A stretch of DNA of 64,000 bases from Dirofilaria immitis. Its lineage: Eukaryota; Nematoda; Chromadorea; Rhabditida; Onchocercidae. The stretch lies in contig JAKNDB010000068.1 in the NCBI GenBank assembly GCA_024305405.1, positions 12,149,501-12,213,500 of the forward strand. The letters are read 5' to 3'. Numbering within the stretch: the stretch's first letter is position 1; every line of letters starts with the position of its first letter. The position numbers and the translations under genes are program-made. Of this stretch, positions 1-55,778 are shown in pieces. The notes beneath the pieces were generated by a model that ran no database searches, was not told where the DNA came from, and saw nothing but the letters and a program-made list of their open reading frames with translations.

Positions 1-684
1 GGGAAAGAACACGCCAAATGGAATCCAACGTGCTGCGTGGCATTTGAATATGATCCGGATAATGCTCTCAGACATACTATGTTAGCGAAACCAGAAGAAT
101 GGCCGAAAAGTGAATATTCTCAATTGGAAGATGATGAATATGAAGCACCTTTCGATCCGATGGCTAAACCAAACAAATTCTGGTTTACAGTTGAATCAAC
201 TGGAGCTTTGAAAGTAAGGCTATTTGTATCTTTCTATTTTCGTTTCCCAAATGCTGTAGAAGTTTCGAACTGAATGAAATTTTGAGATTTTTCGGAATTC
301 TTGAGCTGTAGACAATACTTTATAGCTCCTGTTAGTTTTAGACTTCGTTTTAATTTTTATTTATTTAAAAAGTCTCCTGGACTTCTCTTATATTTCTTTA
401 TGATGATACAGATAACCTTTGTATTTTATTTATTGTGCCAAATTTAGTGAAATTTTAAATACCATTTACTTGATGTATAAAATGTTTTGAGACAAAAATT
501 GTTATGTCTGATCATCATTTTTCGAACCGATGTAAGAATAAATATGATATTGAAATAAGAAAAAATGAATATTTCAGGCAGAAAACATTATTTTAAGCGG
601 TATTTCTGTTTTAAAAAGAAATTAGCCGACTTACAAAATCAGTTGCAAAGAGAATTGTTGCAGCAAGGACATATTTATCATTAA
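1..684 (+). CDS. rpb-3: RNA polymerase II subunit RPB3, C-terminal exons (partial)
   Basis: This is the end of the third largest subunit of RNA polymerase II, which pairs with RPB11 and nucleates assembly of the core enzyme in the nucleus. The exon at 1-213 reads in frame from base 1 and contains [20 protein letters not shown] and EEWPKSEYS, the highly conserved C-terminal part of RPB3 (family knowledge). A GTAAGG donor follows at 214. The last exon, 578-684, follows TTTCAG and encodes [12 protein letters not shown], then [16 protein letters not shown] and a stop at 682-684; this is the usual C-terminal helix that pairs with RPB11. The 5' part of the gene lies left of the window. Oddity: the A run at 613-617 has five bases where six are needed to keep the frame, so the exon as written hits an early stop. 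I read this as an assembly undercall, because the protein is perfect on both sides. Confidence 0.93.
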
Positions 685-1925
685 TTCATGTTCACTCTAA
701 CTTCTGTTTATTTTTATGAGAAAGGTATTTTTTGTTTTAGTTTTGTCCAATTTTTCCGCATAAATTGAGATCTCGTTGTGATGAAATATTGATTTATTTG
801 AATTCATTGTTATGTTTACTGATTAATTATTTCCATGCTGTTATTTAAGTGTTTTATATGAAATTCGGCAAGTGTTATTAAAATTCGTTCTGTAATACGT
901 ATATGAATCATTGCTGATTTCTACATTTCATTGTTGATTTTTTAATCCCTTTGATTTCCTTTTAGTTTTCAATAATGTGATTTTGTCCATCTTAAAGAGG
1001 AAGAATAATTATTGGTGTGAACTAATGATTTTTGTAGAAAAGAATAGCCTTTGTAGTTTTTCTTGTTTCCCATCCCAAATTTAATGAAATTTCAAAGTAT
1101 CGTTTACATGATATAAAATGTTTTGAGACGAAAATTGTGATATCTGGTCACTATTGTTCGGAACCAATGTAAAATCAAATATAATATTGAAATGAAGAGA
1201 AAATAGTAACTTTCCATAGATAAAATTGTCATTCTTAACATTAGTGATATCGCTGCTAAAGCAGGCATTCATGTGCATTGTATTTTTTTCCTTATTTTTT
1301 CACCCTTTTTCTTTTTTTGAAGTGATATTACTTTGTTCTGTTTCTTTCCAAGGACATGAGACAGTAGAAAAAAGAAGGGAACAAATATAATTTCAACATT
1401 GCAATGTAAAATTTTACTTTTTATGTTATATTTTCAGGCGCTCAATGCAGTAAATTGTTCGTCGTTTCCATTATTATTTGTTGCATATCTTTGTCATTCC
1501 CCTAAATTTTTATTTTTTTTTTGTACTTAAATTTCTTTCTTATCCAACCATTCCCGTATATCCTTTTTTCGAAAAAAATCTTAGAGCTAGTTTCGAATGT
1601 TTGTCGTGTGAGAACATCACCCAAAATTGTGGTTTTTTTGGTTTGTAAACGAGAGAAATAGAAAATTTAGAAAAAAGAAAAACGAGAAGGGAGGAGAATA
1701 ATTCTTTGCAAGAGTAGCATGGAATGAACAGAGCTGCGTAAAATGAGCAGAATAATGAGCAGAATAAGATAGGAATTTTTATCATATCAAGAATATCTGT
1801 GTAACTTTCCTTCCATAATTTTTTGAATATTGGAAATGACAAGAAGAATTTTTGAAGTTTCAGGTGTTTTAATTTTAATAAGAGTCATATGAAATAGAAT
1901 TTCTTTGGAACAAAGAATTTTTCAG
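685..1925. other. Intergenic/3' flank, no supported gene
   Basis: AT-rich sequence after the rpb-3 stop. A good 3' splice signal (TATATTTTCAG) ends at 1438 and is followed by short hydrophobic reading frames in two phases, but no donor or partner exon could be tied to it. A 100-codon minus-strand ORF (1540-1842) has no recognisable features. Confidence 0.5.
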
Positions 1926-2043
1926 GATTTCCTTCGAAATTTAATCTTGCAGCCATCATTCTGGGAGCTTTTCTCTTCTTTGCAATGGTATTGAGATTTT
2001 TGGTCGGTTCTGAATTGAAAAAAGTGAAAGCAAAGTTTGATAA
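1926..2043 (+). CDS. Possible exon of an unidentified small membrane protein
   Basis: A TTTTTCAG acceptor ends at 1925. The following 118 bases are open in one phase: after two bases they read FPSKFNLAAIILGAFLFFA and then MVLRFLVGSELKKVKAKFD. That is a hydrophobic helix of about 20 residues followed by a basic, Lys-rich segment, as expected for a single-pass protein with a cytosolic basic flank. A GTATAT donor follows at 2044. I do not recognise the protein and found no partner exons, so it may be chance. It lies 1.2 kb downstream of rpb-3 on the same strand, so an operon-like arrangement is possible but unproven. Confidence 0.3.
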
Positions 2044-5000
2044 GTATATGTTCTTTATATTTTTAACTTCAGAGTTTTCGCATTGCTTTAAAATCTTTCA
2101 CTTTTTGTGAAAATAATATTCATGAAGTTTGAATTTAGCTATGTCTTCTCTTTTTTAAAATTACGAAAACTAACTGTCCTAAAGAATTGTTGCTCTTATC
2201 TCCTTCAAGTGGATCCATATTTCATCTTCCGTCGTTGAATTATTTTTTTATTTTTATTTTAGAAATTAAACTGGTCCATAAGCATTTAAAAGGATTAAAT
2301 CGTTAAAAATAGTTTAAAATCATCTTACGGTTTTCTATTATCTTCCCTTCCACTTTTTCCCTACTTTTAATTCTTCTATTTTCCTTTGTTTTGTCTTCGT
2401 ACACAAAGTATATTAAAAATAAAAGAGAGAAAGGATGAAGAAGAAAAAAAAGTTATTCATTTTTATAAAATTTAACCTTAAAAGAAATTCTCGGAAAGGT
2501 CAATTGATCGCGATATCTTTCACGTCCACTTCTCTTTTCGTCATCTCCCCAATTGTTTTTTTGATGATTTCTTTATCCTTTCTCTCTCTATTGTCATGTT
2601 TCTTTTATTACCATAAAGGCAATCATTTTAGATAACACTTTAGATATCTTTCATTTGACCCCAAATAATAAATTCACTAACAGAGAAGAAGAAATTTGAT
2701 ATAACCTTGGCTACCTTACATGCAATAATTATTCATTCGTAGGCAATGAGAAACGGAGCGATTAAATTTTCTTTCTTATGCAATAATTTAATTATAATTG
2801 AAATTGAATTAAAAGACTTTTTTTAATTGTAATTAAAAAAATCAAATTGTATAATCAGATAATCAATTCGTATCACTATTATTAAATTTGTTATGGTAAT
2901 AAAATAAATGAATGAAAAAACAATATGTTATGATGGAGTCAAATCATTTTATATAAAGAAATTAGTTTCATTATAATTCATTTCTATGTTATCTTGGCTA
3001 AATTTTCTTACTTAGTTAATCATATTATAATAATGATAATGACTAGATAATTCCAATGATAGATATGATAATGGCTTATAATAATTAGTGTTGGATGACA
3101 TATCCTTTAAAAAGAGGTACTGAAAGTAACTGTGCCATGGTTAACCTAAGCCATAAGTAGCCAAGTTGATTTTAATTAACCAATGCTAATTCATTTTTTT
3201 AATTTGAAACTGAAACCTTAATTCATTTTTTTAATTTTTAAATTGTATTTTAGTTAATTAACAAATGCTTTATTGTATTTTATGTTAATTTATTTTGTCG
3301 AATATTTTCATTTTGTTTTAATACATTTGTTTTGTTTTTTATTTTCATCAATTACTCAAATTAAAATATTTAAAAATTAGTTATGATTGAAGTTCCAACA
3401 TTCCTCTTGCTTTATTCGAAATTCTTTCTTACCACTTTTTCATTTTTCATCATCGTCAATCTTTTCCTGTATCCATCGTTAATATCACCCGTTTCATGCA
3501 ACAACAAAATTTTATCCAATCAGTTGTTTCATAACTTATAATATTCAAAAGAATTTTAAAAGATAATACTGTCCAGTTCTTTCTATAATTATTCCACATC
3601 TAAGAAAATCAGCAATTATAGATCCGGCATAATCTGTGAGAAAATCCTATTCATTTGAAACAAATCCGGTTTTTCTTATGCCAATATTATTATAAAAAGT
3701 TGTATCTTTTATAACATTTCATTGCTCTATCATCCTGGTTAAGCATATATACTTCATTATGCATAGATATCGAAATTAAATTATTTCCTAAAATTTTTTA
3801 ATTATAATTTCATTTATGGCTGGCACTAAAATTATAATTGAAATGTTTCAAGTTTATGATTTGATTTAGATTTCTTTTTTCTCTTAAAAATGTGAAAAAT
3901 AAAATAAAAACCTAATAGAATAATTTAGTGATACCATTTGCCTGTAATGCAAAATAATCATCGGTATGCCTGTTCATTCACAGTTTAGAATATTTATTTC
4001 TATTTGAAACCTTTTGATGAATCAGTTCATTCGATAATGATTTTTAGAATAAAGATGCTCAAAAAGAAAAGCTATGATCCTTCGATCATTCACCTTTGAT
4101 CAGTTATGAAATTGGTTAAACAAGTCGATCTTAAACGATCAGTTCAATTAGATAAGTGGTTAATCGATATTTCCCAAACTACTTCTTTGAAAACTTATAA
4201 AATAGAAGTTATAGGTATATGACTGTCTAGCATATTTTTAACCAAAAATATAAAATCACGGAAGAGATTTCTCAGAGGAAAACAAAACTGATCATCATAT
4301 CATTCTTACATATCATGTATAATTAGTTCAGTATAATTATTTTTAATCTTATTTGTCTTCAAGTATCAATTCATTTCTTTTTTAATTTCGAAAATAAAAA
4401 ATATTGGACAGACAATAAAAGCAGAAATGAATCAATTAGTGAATCAATGAATCAATTCGATCTAACTAATTGTTAATTACAATTTCTTTATAGTAAAAAG
4501 GAGAAAAAAAATGGTAATTACAGATTTATTAGGTTTATAATTCTTAATTTACTTCCATTAATAATAATGTTAAATTATGCTCTCATCCATTTCATCTTCT
4601 TTGTCTCTTCTTATAAGTTTGTTTAATTTCTGTTTTTATCATCTGTATATACTTTTGTTTGATGTATTATTGGAGATAGTTATTGTTAATTTGCCTCTAA
4701 TTTTTAAAATTATAAAAATAGGAGTCATTGTAATTTCTAAATATTTTTGTATAATTTTCATTCTGCTTGTTAATGTTGAAAGGAAAATAATAATAATAAA
4801 TCATATATTTTTAGATATTATCCAAATGTAATTATTTATTTTTGAAACAAATAACGAACAAATTATAATCGGTAAGTATCGATTGACAGGTTTTCTCGGG
4901 ATTATTACGGATAACATATATCGTTCAGAAAATAAGTACTGTATAACTGTTTTTTTTTCTTAGCAGTTTCAAAAATAGAAAAGTTTTATAAAAAAAAAGA

Positions 5001-8000
5001 ATTGTTGGAAATATTAATAATGCCTAAACAAGATGTTATGTTGTACGATTAAATTTTGAATTACAGGATGAAGTATAAAAAAATTGAGTGGAACATATAT
5101 AAATATAAACATTTATGCCAATATTGTATTTTCTGTTAGCTTTGTAACGAATTCGTTTTTGAAATAGCATTTGCGAAATGATTATTTTTGGATTCATTTC
5201 GTTATAATTGTTTATGATAAAAGATTTAAAAAGAAATAATACAAACTAAAATCCAATTTATGCTCAAATTTTGGCTATATGATTGAAATGAAATAAGTTA
5301 GCAAATTATTCCATTCTTCGTTATCGTCAAAAACAATTACTAAAATTTCTAACAATCAATTTCAAGATGACAATCATCAAATATTTGGTACTTCTGATAT
5401 TCTTTTCTAAATTATTAAATATTTTTATACAAATTAGTGATAAAAATATGGATACGTAAAGTTCATCATTTTGACATATAATTTTACATTCTTCAAAGAG
5501 ATTCTGTATTATATCAATCATATATTACAACCAATATGGAATGATTAAAATATTAACAGAATGAAATATTCCTGTAAAATTTTCAAAATGAACAAAATTA
5601 AATGCTTCATTTCAACTTATCATCGAAATTAGTGACAGAAAAAAAAAGTTGAATTTATCAAACAAGATTTAAAATTGGTCAAAAATTTTGTAGAAAAAAG
5701 AAAAGAATAATGAATTCCCTTCTTATCGCCCTAAATGTTAACTTACATTTCATATCTCTTCAGATAATCTCAAACAATGGCAAATTTCAGCTATAACAGA
5801 ATAGATTTCATTGAAAAAAAAGGTAAAAAATGTTACTATAAAAACTTTTATTTTTGCTTTCGAAAATAAAATTAGAAATAAAAAAGATTCATAGTTTCAT
5901 AAGGCGGGAAACGAGTAACAGAATAAATAACGGAGGAAGGGAATAGAAACAGGTTTTTGAGCGAGTTAAATTCTACAAGAAATTTTCTGGAAAATGAAGT
6001 TTCTTCTGAATCAAATTTGAGATGTTCGTAGTTATTTGACAACTGTTCAAATTTTCATTTTAATTTCTTTTTCTGTCTGTAATTCGTATATTATTGTAAG
6101 ATTGTTATTTAGGATGAGAAGAGGCAGTGAATGAGTTAATTTCAGAAAGATTTTGGAATGGATGGCCTAATTTTCTTGGCGATTTATTCCCCTTTTTGCT
6201 CATTTTTTTTAAATGAAACAATTTTCATGGAACTACACAATGTAAAGTTTTTATTCTTTTGTCTTAAATATCATTGTTGTTAAAATTTTTCTTCCTTTCT
6301 CATTTTTAATATTTATTCATTCATTCTTTCTTAATCGTTCTTTTTTTTCTTAAATACATATTAATTAAGAAATAGAGATATGAATAAACATCATCATTCT
6401 CGCATTCGAATAAATCGATGATCGTTAAATTTTTTTCGAATTCATCCATTTCAGTTTCATATTTTAAAGGTGGGAATCATTTGAATAATTTTAGTAAAAA
6501 TTAAATAAGTTCGACATATGAGCAGTTTATCGTAGAAATTGAACAAACCGGATTGAAATAAATATAAAGTAGTATGGAATAAAATGCTATTAGAAGTTAG
6601 TCATAATATTCCAGTAATAATAGATATTACTTTGATATACCAATGATAATGGATATTAGTTTTTTGATGATCATGATAATGACGAGTGGTATTTTTGATG
6701 AACAGTAGTGATAATAGACAATGATTTCTGTTCATAACAATGATATGAAAAATTATTATTTTTACTGAAATAAGAAATTATGCTTCATTGCAATGATAAC
6801 ATTAATCATTGTAATGATTGGGTCTTTGTCAAACTGATACATATATATGGTTTACTTTGATGCTTTAAAAAAATAATTCTAATTTTAGCAAAGTTATTTC
6901 CAGCATAATAGTGACAACTGAAATAATTCTGTATTTTAATAAAAATAGTACTTTATATTAAGAGAAAAATATAATAAAAAAGTTTTAAATTATTTCGCAA
7001 ATGCACTATTATTCATTTTCTCACTTTTTAAATAATAAAAATGAATGAAAACTGAATAATGAACCATTTCTTATTTCTTTATTCTCATTTATTCTATTTG
7101 AATTTTACAGAATTGAAATTTTGTAAATTTTGATTTTAATATTAAAAATGAAATGAAATTCTTCATTTATAGAATGTTTGGTTTAAAAGAAATTTGAATA
7201 TTTCATTTATATTAATTACATAATTATACTATTAGAAAAATAATATGAAATGGACGTTTTTAGTATGTTAATATATAATTTGTTTAAATAATTATTTACC
7301 GTAAGATATGTTAATAAATCAGTTTAAATTTTTAAGACACAAGGAACATTTTGATGAAATTGGTATAAATAGAAATGATTTTGAGTGGATTTCATCGATG
7401 ATTATAATAGAAATAAATGATAAAAATGAATCATGAATGGTAAAGATAAATTTGGTTAGTAGCTTCATCTAATTTAAATTTAATTACTAAAAATTGCAAA
7501 TGAAATAATTTTTTTTGTTCCACTATTAAAAGAGAATTGTGATTGAGAAATAATATAAATTGTATCTGTTAAGGTTGAAAATTTAATCTCTCAACTTTTA
7601 ATTTCTTTAGAAAATCCAGGAAATCAGTCTTTATAATTACGCTGTAAATTTAAATATCACCAAATTAAAATTGCAAATACTTTTAAAATTTGGATAAAAC
7701 ATAACAACTCTAATATTCATGATTAACTTTACAAACAATAACCACTTATCAATAAAAGTATTCCAAAGATTAGCAATTATCCACTAAGCTTTCAACAATA
7801 GCTTTTTAACAAATACAATTTTAGTGAAATTTGTAATAATAAATTTCTTATGTAAAAATCCAAGTTTGAAAGATATAGTGATAATTATAAAAATTTATAA
7901 AATGATTAAATATTGTATGTCTATATGGTGGATTTATCCAAATAAATTATATAATATTTAAAAATTTCAAATTATATAAACAATAAGAAAAATCTAAGAT

Positions 8001-8869
8001 GAAGAAATAAATTTTTTTTTATTCATTTTGATTTTTAATTTTATTTTTAAGTATGAAGCTAATAATAATAATAATAATAAAATAGCAATGTGTGTCCGTA
8101 TGAGCATGAAATATTTCAGTACAAAATTTGTAATTATTTTTTTTTTTATTTCGAATTTAAGGAAAAAGGAGAGGAAGGAGAAATAAAATCTACATACATT
8201 TGTAATTTAGTCGTTTCTAGTTTTACGTTAATTGAACGTCATATCATTTTGGTGTGAATTTTATGACGGTACTTAAAAATTAAGGACAAAACAATAAAAA
8301 AATATATTAAAATATTTTTGTCAGAATTCATTTCAATCTCTCATTTATTATTACTATCTTATCATTGCTGATCTTCTTTTCCCTATAACAACGAGATTTT
8401 AAACAATCTCTAAACAATCGTTGTAATTTTTGTTCGTTTTATTTTTAACTGAGTTAAAAAGAAATTTAAATATATGCTTTAAAAAAATGAAAAGTTATTT
8501 CTTTTGTTATTAATTTAATTATTGTTTTGTTTATTATTTACAAAAGAAAGAAAAAAGAAGGTTACAAAATAATATTGGATTTAATTTTAAATAATAAAAT
8601 TATTTAAAATGAAATAGTAATAATATCATATCATCTTTTACATGATTATATATGCTATGCGACGATATTGTTGTAGCATTACACTAATCATAACAATGAT
8701 AACATTTAATCAAACATTTGAAAATATCAATAAGATAAATGTATTTGTGCTGTATTGAATGAAAGAGAAAATGTCTGAATCAGTGATAACGATGAAATGG
8801 ACACAAATCCATTAACCTAAAAATGTTTAAAAAGTTATTGATGAATGAATAAACGAGTATATTTCATTT

Positions 8870-8872
<3 letters not shown>

Positions 8873-8939
<67 letters not shown>
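8873..8939. repeat. (CA)n microsatellite, about 33 units
   Basis: Uninterrupted AC dinucleotide tract of about 67 bases between AT-rich flanks. Confidence 0.97.
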
Positions 8940-8944
<5 letters not shown>

Positions 8945-9242
8945 TAAGATGATGGTAAATTACACACTGTTTTATGGCATCATCAAACAATTTTTCATAA
9001 ATTGAAAACATTTTATTATAACTATGGAATGATTTGTATTAGCATTAGCATTATGCATATTACGAGGAATTATTGTTTTAGTAATTGTTACTTTTTTTCA
9101 TTTTCATTTTAATTTTTTATTTTTTTTCTAATAATTTTAAAAGTCAAATAAAGTCATTGTTAACATATAATTTTATTATTTATATTATAATATTTTATTA
9201 ATATCGTTTCATTCGTCTTTTTCTTTTTCTTGAATTTATTGC

Positions 9243-9243
<1 letters not shown>

Positions 9244-9313
<70 letters not shown>
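9244..9313. repeat. (TAA)n microsatellite, about 23 units
   Basis: Uninterrupted ATA/TAA trinucleotide tract. Shorter versions occur nearby at about 9462-9485. Confidence 0.95.
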
Positions 9314-9315
<2 letters not shown>

Positions 9316-9639
9316 TTAATAGTATTATTGTTAATATAACTGAGATATTGTTGGAACATATGCTATTATTCATTTTATCATAGTAATAATAAGAATAATA
9401 GTAGCCTATGCTATTATTATTCTTTAAAAAAAAACCTAAAAATTATTCATTTTTTATCATAATAATAATAATAATAATAATAATAGTAATTAATAAACTA
9501 AATTGTTATTGTTAATTAATAATTTCATTATTGATATTTATGATAATAAAAAATGAATAATGTTTAATGAGAATTGAATTAATCATTTTTTATAATTATA
9601 GTTAAATATCTATTTCAGTTAACATAAGATAGAATAATA

Positions 9640-10302
9640 ATGATAAACAGAGTAGATGAGAACAATATAAATTAAGAATGGGAATTAAGATGACGAACGG
9701 TTGTTGATTAGAAAGAGAATTGTTTGTATGGATGGATGAAAAGTGATGAATAGATGAAAATATGAATGGATTAGATATGTTTTATGAATAGATAGGCGGA
9801 TCATTTTGGTGACAAAACACCTTTTTCTTACTTCTTCCATCTTTCGGTCCTTTATCAAGACGTCCTTGGAGGAAGAGAGGTAGGAGATCTTATGGTTAGT
9901 TGATTGCTTGGTTTGTTGGTTGATTGGTTGGTTGATTGGTTGGCTTTGCGTTCAGTTAAGTCGAATTCAAAAGATATTTCATCGGAGGACGATAGATAGA
10001 GCAAAAAGGAGACGGCGCTGCCCATCTATCTATATATTTTCTGTCCTTCAGTACGACTTCTACCAACAACAGTAAATTTACATTTTTGAAATTCAAAATC
10101 AGAATGGCTGATGATAGTAACGACAGTATATTAAACTACTCTTATTATCACCTTTACTTCCTCAACTACTAAACGTTACTATTATCATTATTATTATTAT
10201 ATTGTTGCAGCTGCTGTTCGCTATTATTGCCCTTTTTTGTGGTATTTGGCCAATTTGATCGGTTGTGGTATTTGGCCAATCTGATCGGTCATTACGTACC
10301 AT
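9640..10302 (+). promoter_or_regulatory. Probable promoter/5' leader of the mua-3-like gene
   Basis: Base composition changes here to less AT-rich, mixed sequence directly before the start codon at 10303. Visible elements are a TTGATTGG/TTGG repeat stretch (about 9895-9952), short arms ATAGATAG and CTATCTAT around 9993-10032 flanking a GGCGCTGCCC block, and a tandem 26-base repeat carrying CCAAT boxes (10239-10290). TTGTTGCAG at 10202-10210 could be a cis or spliced-leader acceptor 93 bases upstream of ATG. That this is the promoter is inferred from position and composition. Confidence 0.5.
10239..10290. repeat. Tandem 26-base repeat (2 copies) with TTTGGCCAAT
   Basis: Two adjacent copies of a unit beginning TGTGGTATTTGGCCAAT and ending TGATCGGT, differing at one base, end 12 bases before the ATG. 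Each copy holds a palindromic TTGGCCAA core that overlaps a CCAAT box, so the pair may be a duplicated factor-binding site. Confidence 0.85.
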
Positions 10303-52684
<42,382 letters not shown>

Positions 52685-55118
52685 AATGCGCATAATATTT
52701 ATTATAAGCAAAATAATTAATATGCGTGTTTTTCTCTTAATATTTCAGTTGAACACTGATTTTGTTTTTCATTAATGAATATTATCTTTTTTAATTTCTA
52801 ATGAAAATAACCATTAAATATGAATTAAATCTACTTCACTTTAAGTTTGCAACTTTTGCTACCATGTTAATCAAACAATTTTTTACGGATTTTGTTGCTT
52901 AAGTTTCTTGCTAACACGTTGTTTTTTATAACGGGATTTCTTTACTCTGATTTTTGTTCCTTTTCTTCAAAAATTTCAATTTTTCAAGTTTTGAAACGGA
53001 TTTTTTTATTTGTTTTCTTCATATATTTCGCATTAATCTGTAAGATTTTCAAGAATGAAGTATTATAAAATATTCTTGAAATTCCGAATTATAATTCCAG
53101 GTGGGAGATATTTTGTCAAAAAAAGCGTTTTGCAGTATTTTTGAATGAAATATAAGCAACATATGCATTTAGAGGCAAATATAGCTAATCTGTCGAAATT
53201 TCGGCAATTTTACTTCTCTTTCTCTTTGCTAAAGCAAAGCCAACTCAAAATTACATTGCATATTTGAGATAAGTTCAGATAGCCATAATTCTTCCTCACT
53301 TGCTTAATAATGCTAATTTTTGAATTTGTAAACAATCTCTAAAAACAAAGGTAGTTAAATCTTTTTAGTTTATATAGATTATTTCCTCGTGTAAGTATTG
53401 TTGTATGTCTTCTATAAATATATCAAGTAGCATCCAATTTCTTTTTCGAGACCCTATCTGAAAATTTTTTATTAAGTGAATTTCATAGCACCGATTTGTA
53501 TAGGGATTTATTGAACATTTGATTTAAAAAGATATTTTTCCAATGCTAATAATTATTTCCTAGTTATAAGTTAGTGATATGCTATGAAAAGAAAATATAT
53601 TAGAATGAGAAATGTAATTACTATAATATGAAAAAAGAGAGATGGTAGCGATAACAATGGAAGTGATTCTGTATGTAGCAGCAATTAATTTTGTTGGGAT
53701 AATTTGAATAATGAATTACATAATGATGAATTCTCTGAATGAATCCTATTTTAATTGCAGTATAATGTTTTGCTACAAATATAGGGATTTTCAATTAAAT
53801 TAGATTTATCTGATTGACTAATATTTATAAATTACTTGTTGTTAACTTCTAATTTTTGATCAGAGTTTCCCTAAAAATTAAATTAATTTAACATAAGAGC
53901 AAACGATTATAATTCTCTTTGAATCAAAAGTTTTTTCTTTTTGTGGTCAAAAGTGCCTAAGATTTCTTATTATTTATGTATTCATATATCGAATAAATGT
54001 TCTTTGATGAAAGAAGCGAATGTGATAACATTCTCAATTTTAAGATTTAAATTTTTGAAATGCAAGAAATTTAAGCATATATGAAGGAAATATGGCAAAC
54101 AAAAAGTGCATTATGATAAAGAGAAAAATGAGTTTTTATTGAGCCATTCATGTTATTGTACTTTTCTCTTTCACAGAAGAGCAACTGATAATAAGCAATT
54201 TTCTGGAATGCGTTCTAGTTAAATTTTATTGAGAGAAATATTTTAAATTAAATATTGGATTCAAGATTTAACTTATGCACTATGAAGAAAATAAATGAAA
54301 TAATTAACCTGAAGCAATTGAAATAAAAAACTATAACTGATAAGTCACTTTACATCATTTTGTTATAGCAGTGTTACCAATGTAGCATGAGGGTTTTATT
54401 GTCTACTTTTCATGATGTACATATAATACTTTTATAATAATGTTATCCATTTCTCATAAAGGTGCCAGTTACTCTTCATAAATGTCTAATCAATGCAAAT
54501 AATTATCAATCATACTATTAAATAAAAAGTTGAAATCTACCGCAATATCCCATTTTGGATAATTTGAAGCAGGCTTCATTTGATTTCATTTAATTATTAA
54601 ATTTTATTTTTTAGAAACAAATGAAATTCTTTTTATTTTTCAATAGTCAAAAATCATTGTGAAAACTATTTAGCAATAATATTCCTAATTTGCATATTGT
54701 ACCGTTTCTCAACTTATTATAAATTTTTCATCATGTCTACTACTGTTAGAAAAAAATTTAGTATTTTTCTTTCTCCTTCTGTTGAGAATTAGAGAAAAGG
54801 ATCTTCCTCTTTTCTTGATGTTGATAGGAGGTTGATCGTTTTTGTTATTGTGACTTAGCTAGATCAACAATAGGCTTTATTGGGTTATAAAAATACAGTA
54901 ACACAATATTGACAATGATACCAATTGAAAATTGAACAAAGGTTATGGGTTAAAGCAACAGTATGAAATAAACACTGATATGGTATAGATTGAACAAAAG
55001 GTTAAAACAGAATGTTAGGAATTAAACGATGATATATAGATTAAATTAATAATGTACAGTGAAGTAAAAAATGATGATACCAACAGTAGTTTTAATGTTA
55101 ATGGATGCCTCGATCTCC
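52685..55118. other. 3' flank/intergenic, no gene seen
   Basis: AT-rich, with short frames only. It should contain the 3' UTR and polyadenylation site of the mua-3-like gene, but no unambiguous AATAAA at a typical distance was identified. Confidence 0.6.
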
Positions 55119-55119
55119 T

Positions 55120-55377
55120 TTATTGCCATTGATCTTCTTCCGCTTTATCACTGCTACTGTTTTTGCTACTCACATTGCTTGATCTTTTCTCTTTCGAATT
55201 ATCGTTTGTGCCGTTGGATTAATAAAGCCGCTCGTTCAATCCTGGTGTGGCTATCGGTGGTGATGCTACAGTACTCATTAAATTAACACACTGATTTCTT
55301 GGAACGAAATTCACTTCTTTTAAAACCCATTGACTCTCCTCCCCTTTGATTCTCTTCGTTCCTTTGATACTTCTCAT
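55120..55377 (-). CDS. Coding-like ORF on minus strand, split by an in-frame TAA
   Basis: Reading leftward from ATG at 55375-55377: MRSIKGTKRIKGEESQWVLK, EVNFVPRNQCVNLMSTVASP, PIATPGLNERLY, then TAA (55219-55221). The same frame continues for 32 codons (SNGTNDNSKEKRSSNVSSKN, SSSDKAEEDQWQ) to a second TAA at 55120-55122. Codons are richer in G and C than the neighbourhood, and the tail is hydrophilic and Ser/charged, like a true protein C-terminus. I do not recognise it. Options are a small protein of 52 residues with stop readthrough, a last exon of a larger gene with an unseen splice or base error, or a young pseudogene. Confidence 0.42.
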
Positions 55378-55778
55378 TTAATGATTAAATCCTTTAATTT
55401 TACTAACATCTTTCACTTAATGTTTTGACATACGTATATACAACTAATACTTCAGGCTTTTATGGCACATTACACGAACATGAAATGGAAGTAATAGAAT
55501 AGATAATAATCATTCGCTGAAGATGATCGGGATGCAACAATTATCTTCTCACAGCAGCTAATGAAGAAATAGTTTAGTTGCAATTTCATTAAATAATGCT
55601 TTTCACTCAACACGATAAAATAGAAATGCTTCATTTTTTACTATGTATAAGTCTGAACGAATTGAATAATACGTCATGCAATTTGAAACAAATGACGCTA
55701 TTCATTAGATATCTAAAGATAATAGTTAGAAATATATGCTCGATTTGTTGCGAATTTTTTGCATTCATCATAATATGC

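Larger units (their letters stand above)
2044..9640. other. AT-rich intergenic region
   Basis: About 7.6 kb in which I see no supported gene on either strand. Open frames are short and AT-driven. It holds poly-A/T runs, many TAA/TTA-type short repeats and the two microsatellites listed separately. It should include distal regulatory DNA of the mua-3-like gene, but nothing specific can be assigned. Confidence 0.55.

Noticed and set aside
1540..1842. Minus-strand 100-codon ORF (MSFPIFKKLWKES...)
   Set aside because: No recognisable features and no partner exons; kept only as a remote possibility.
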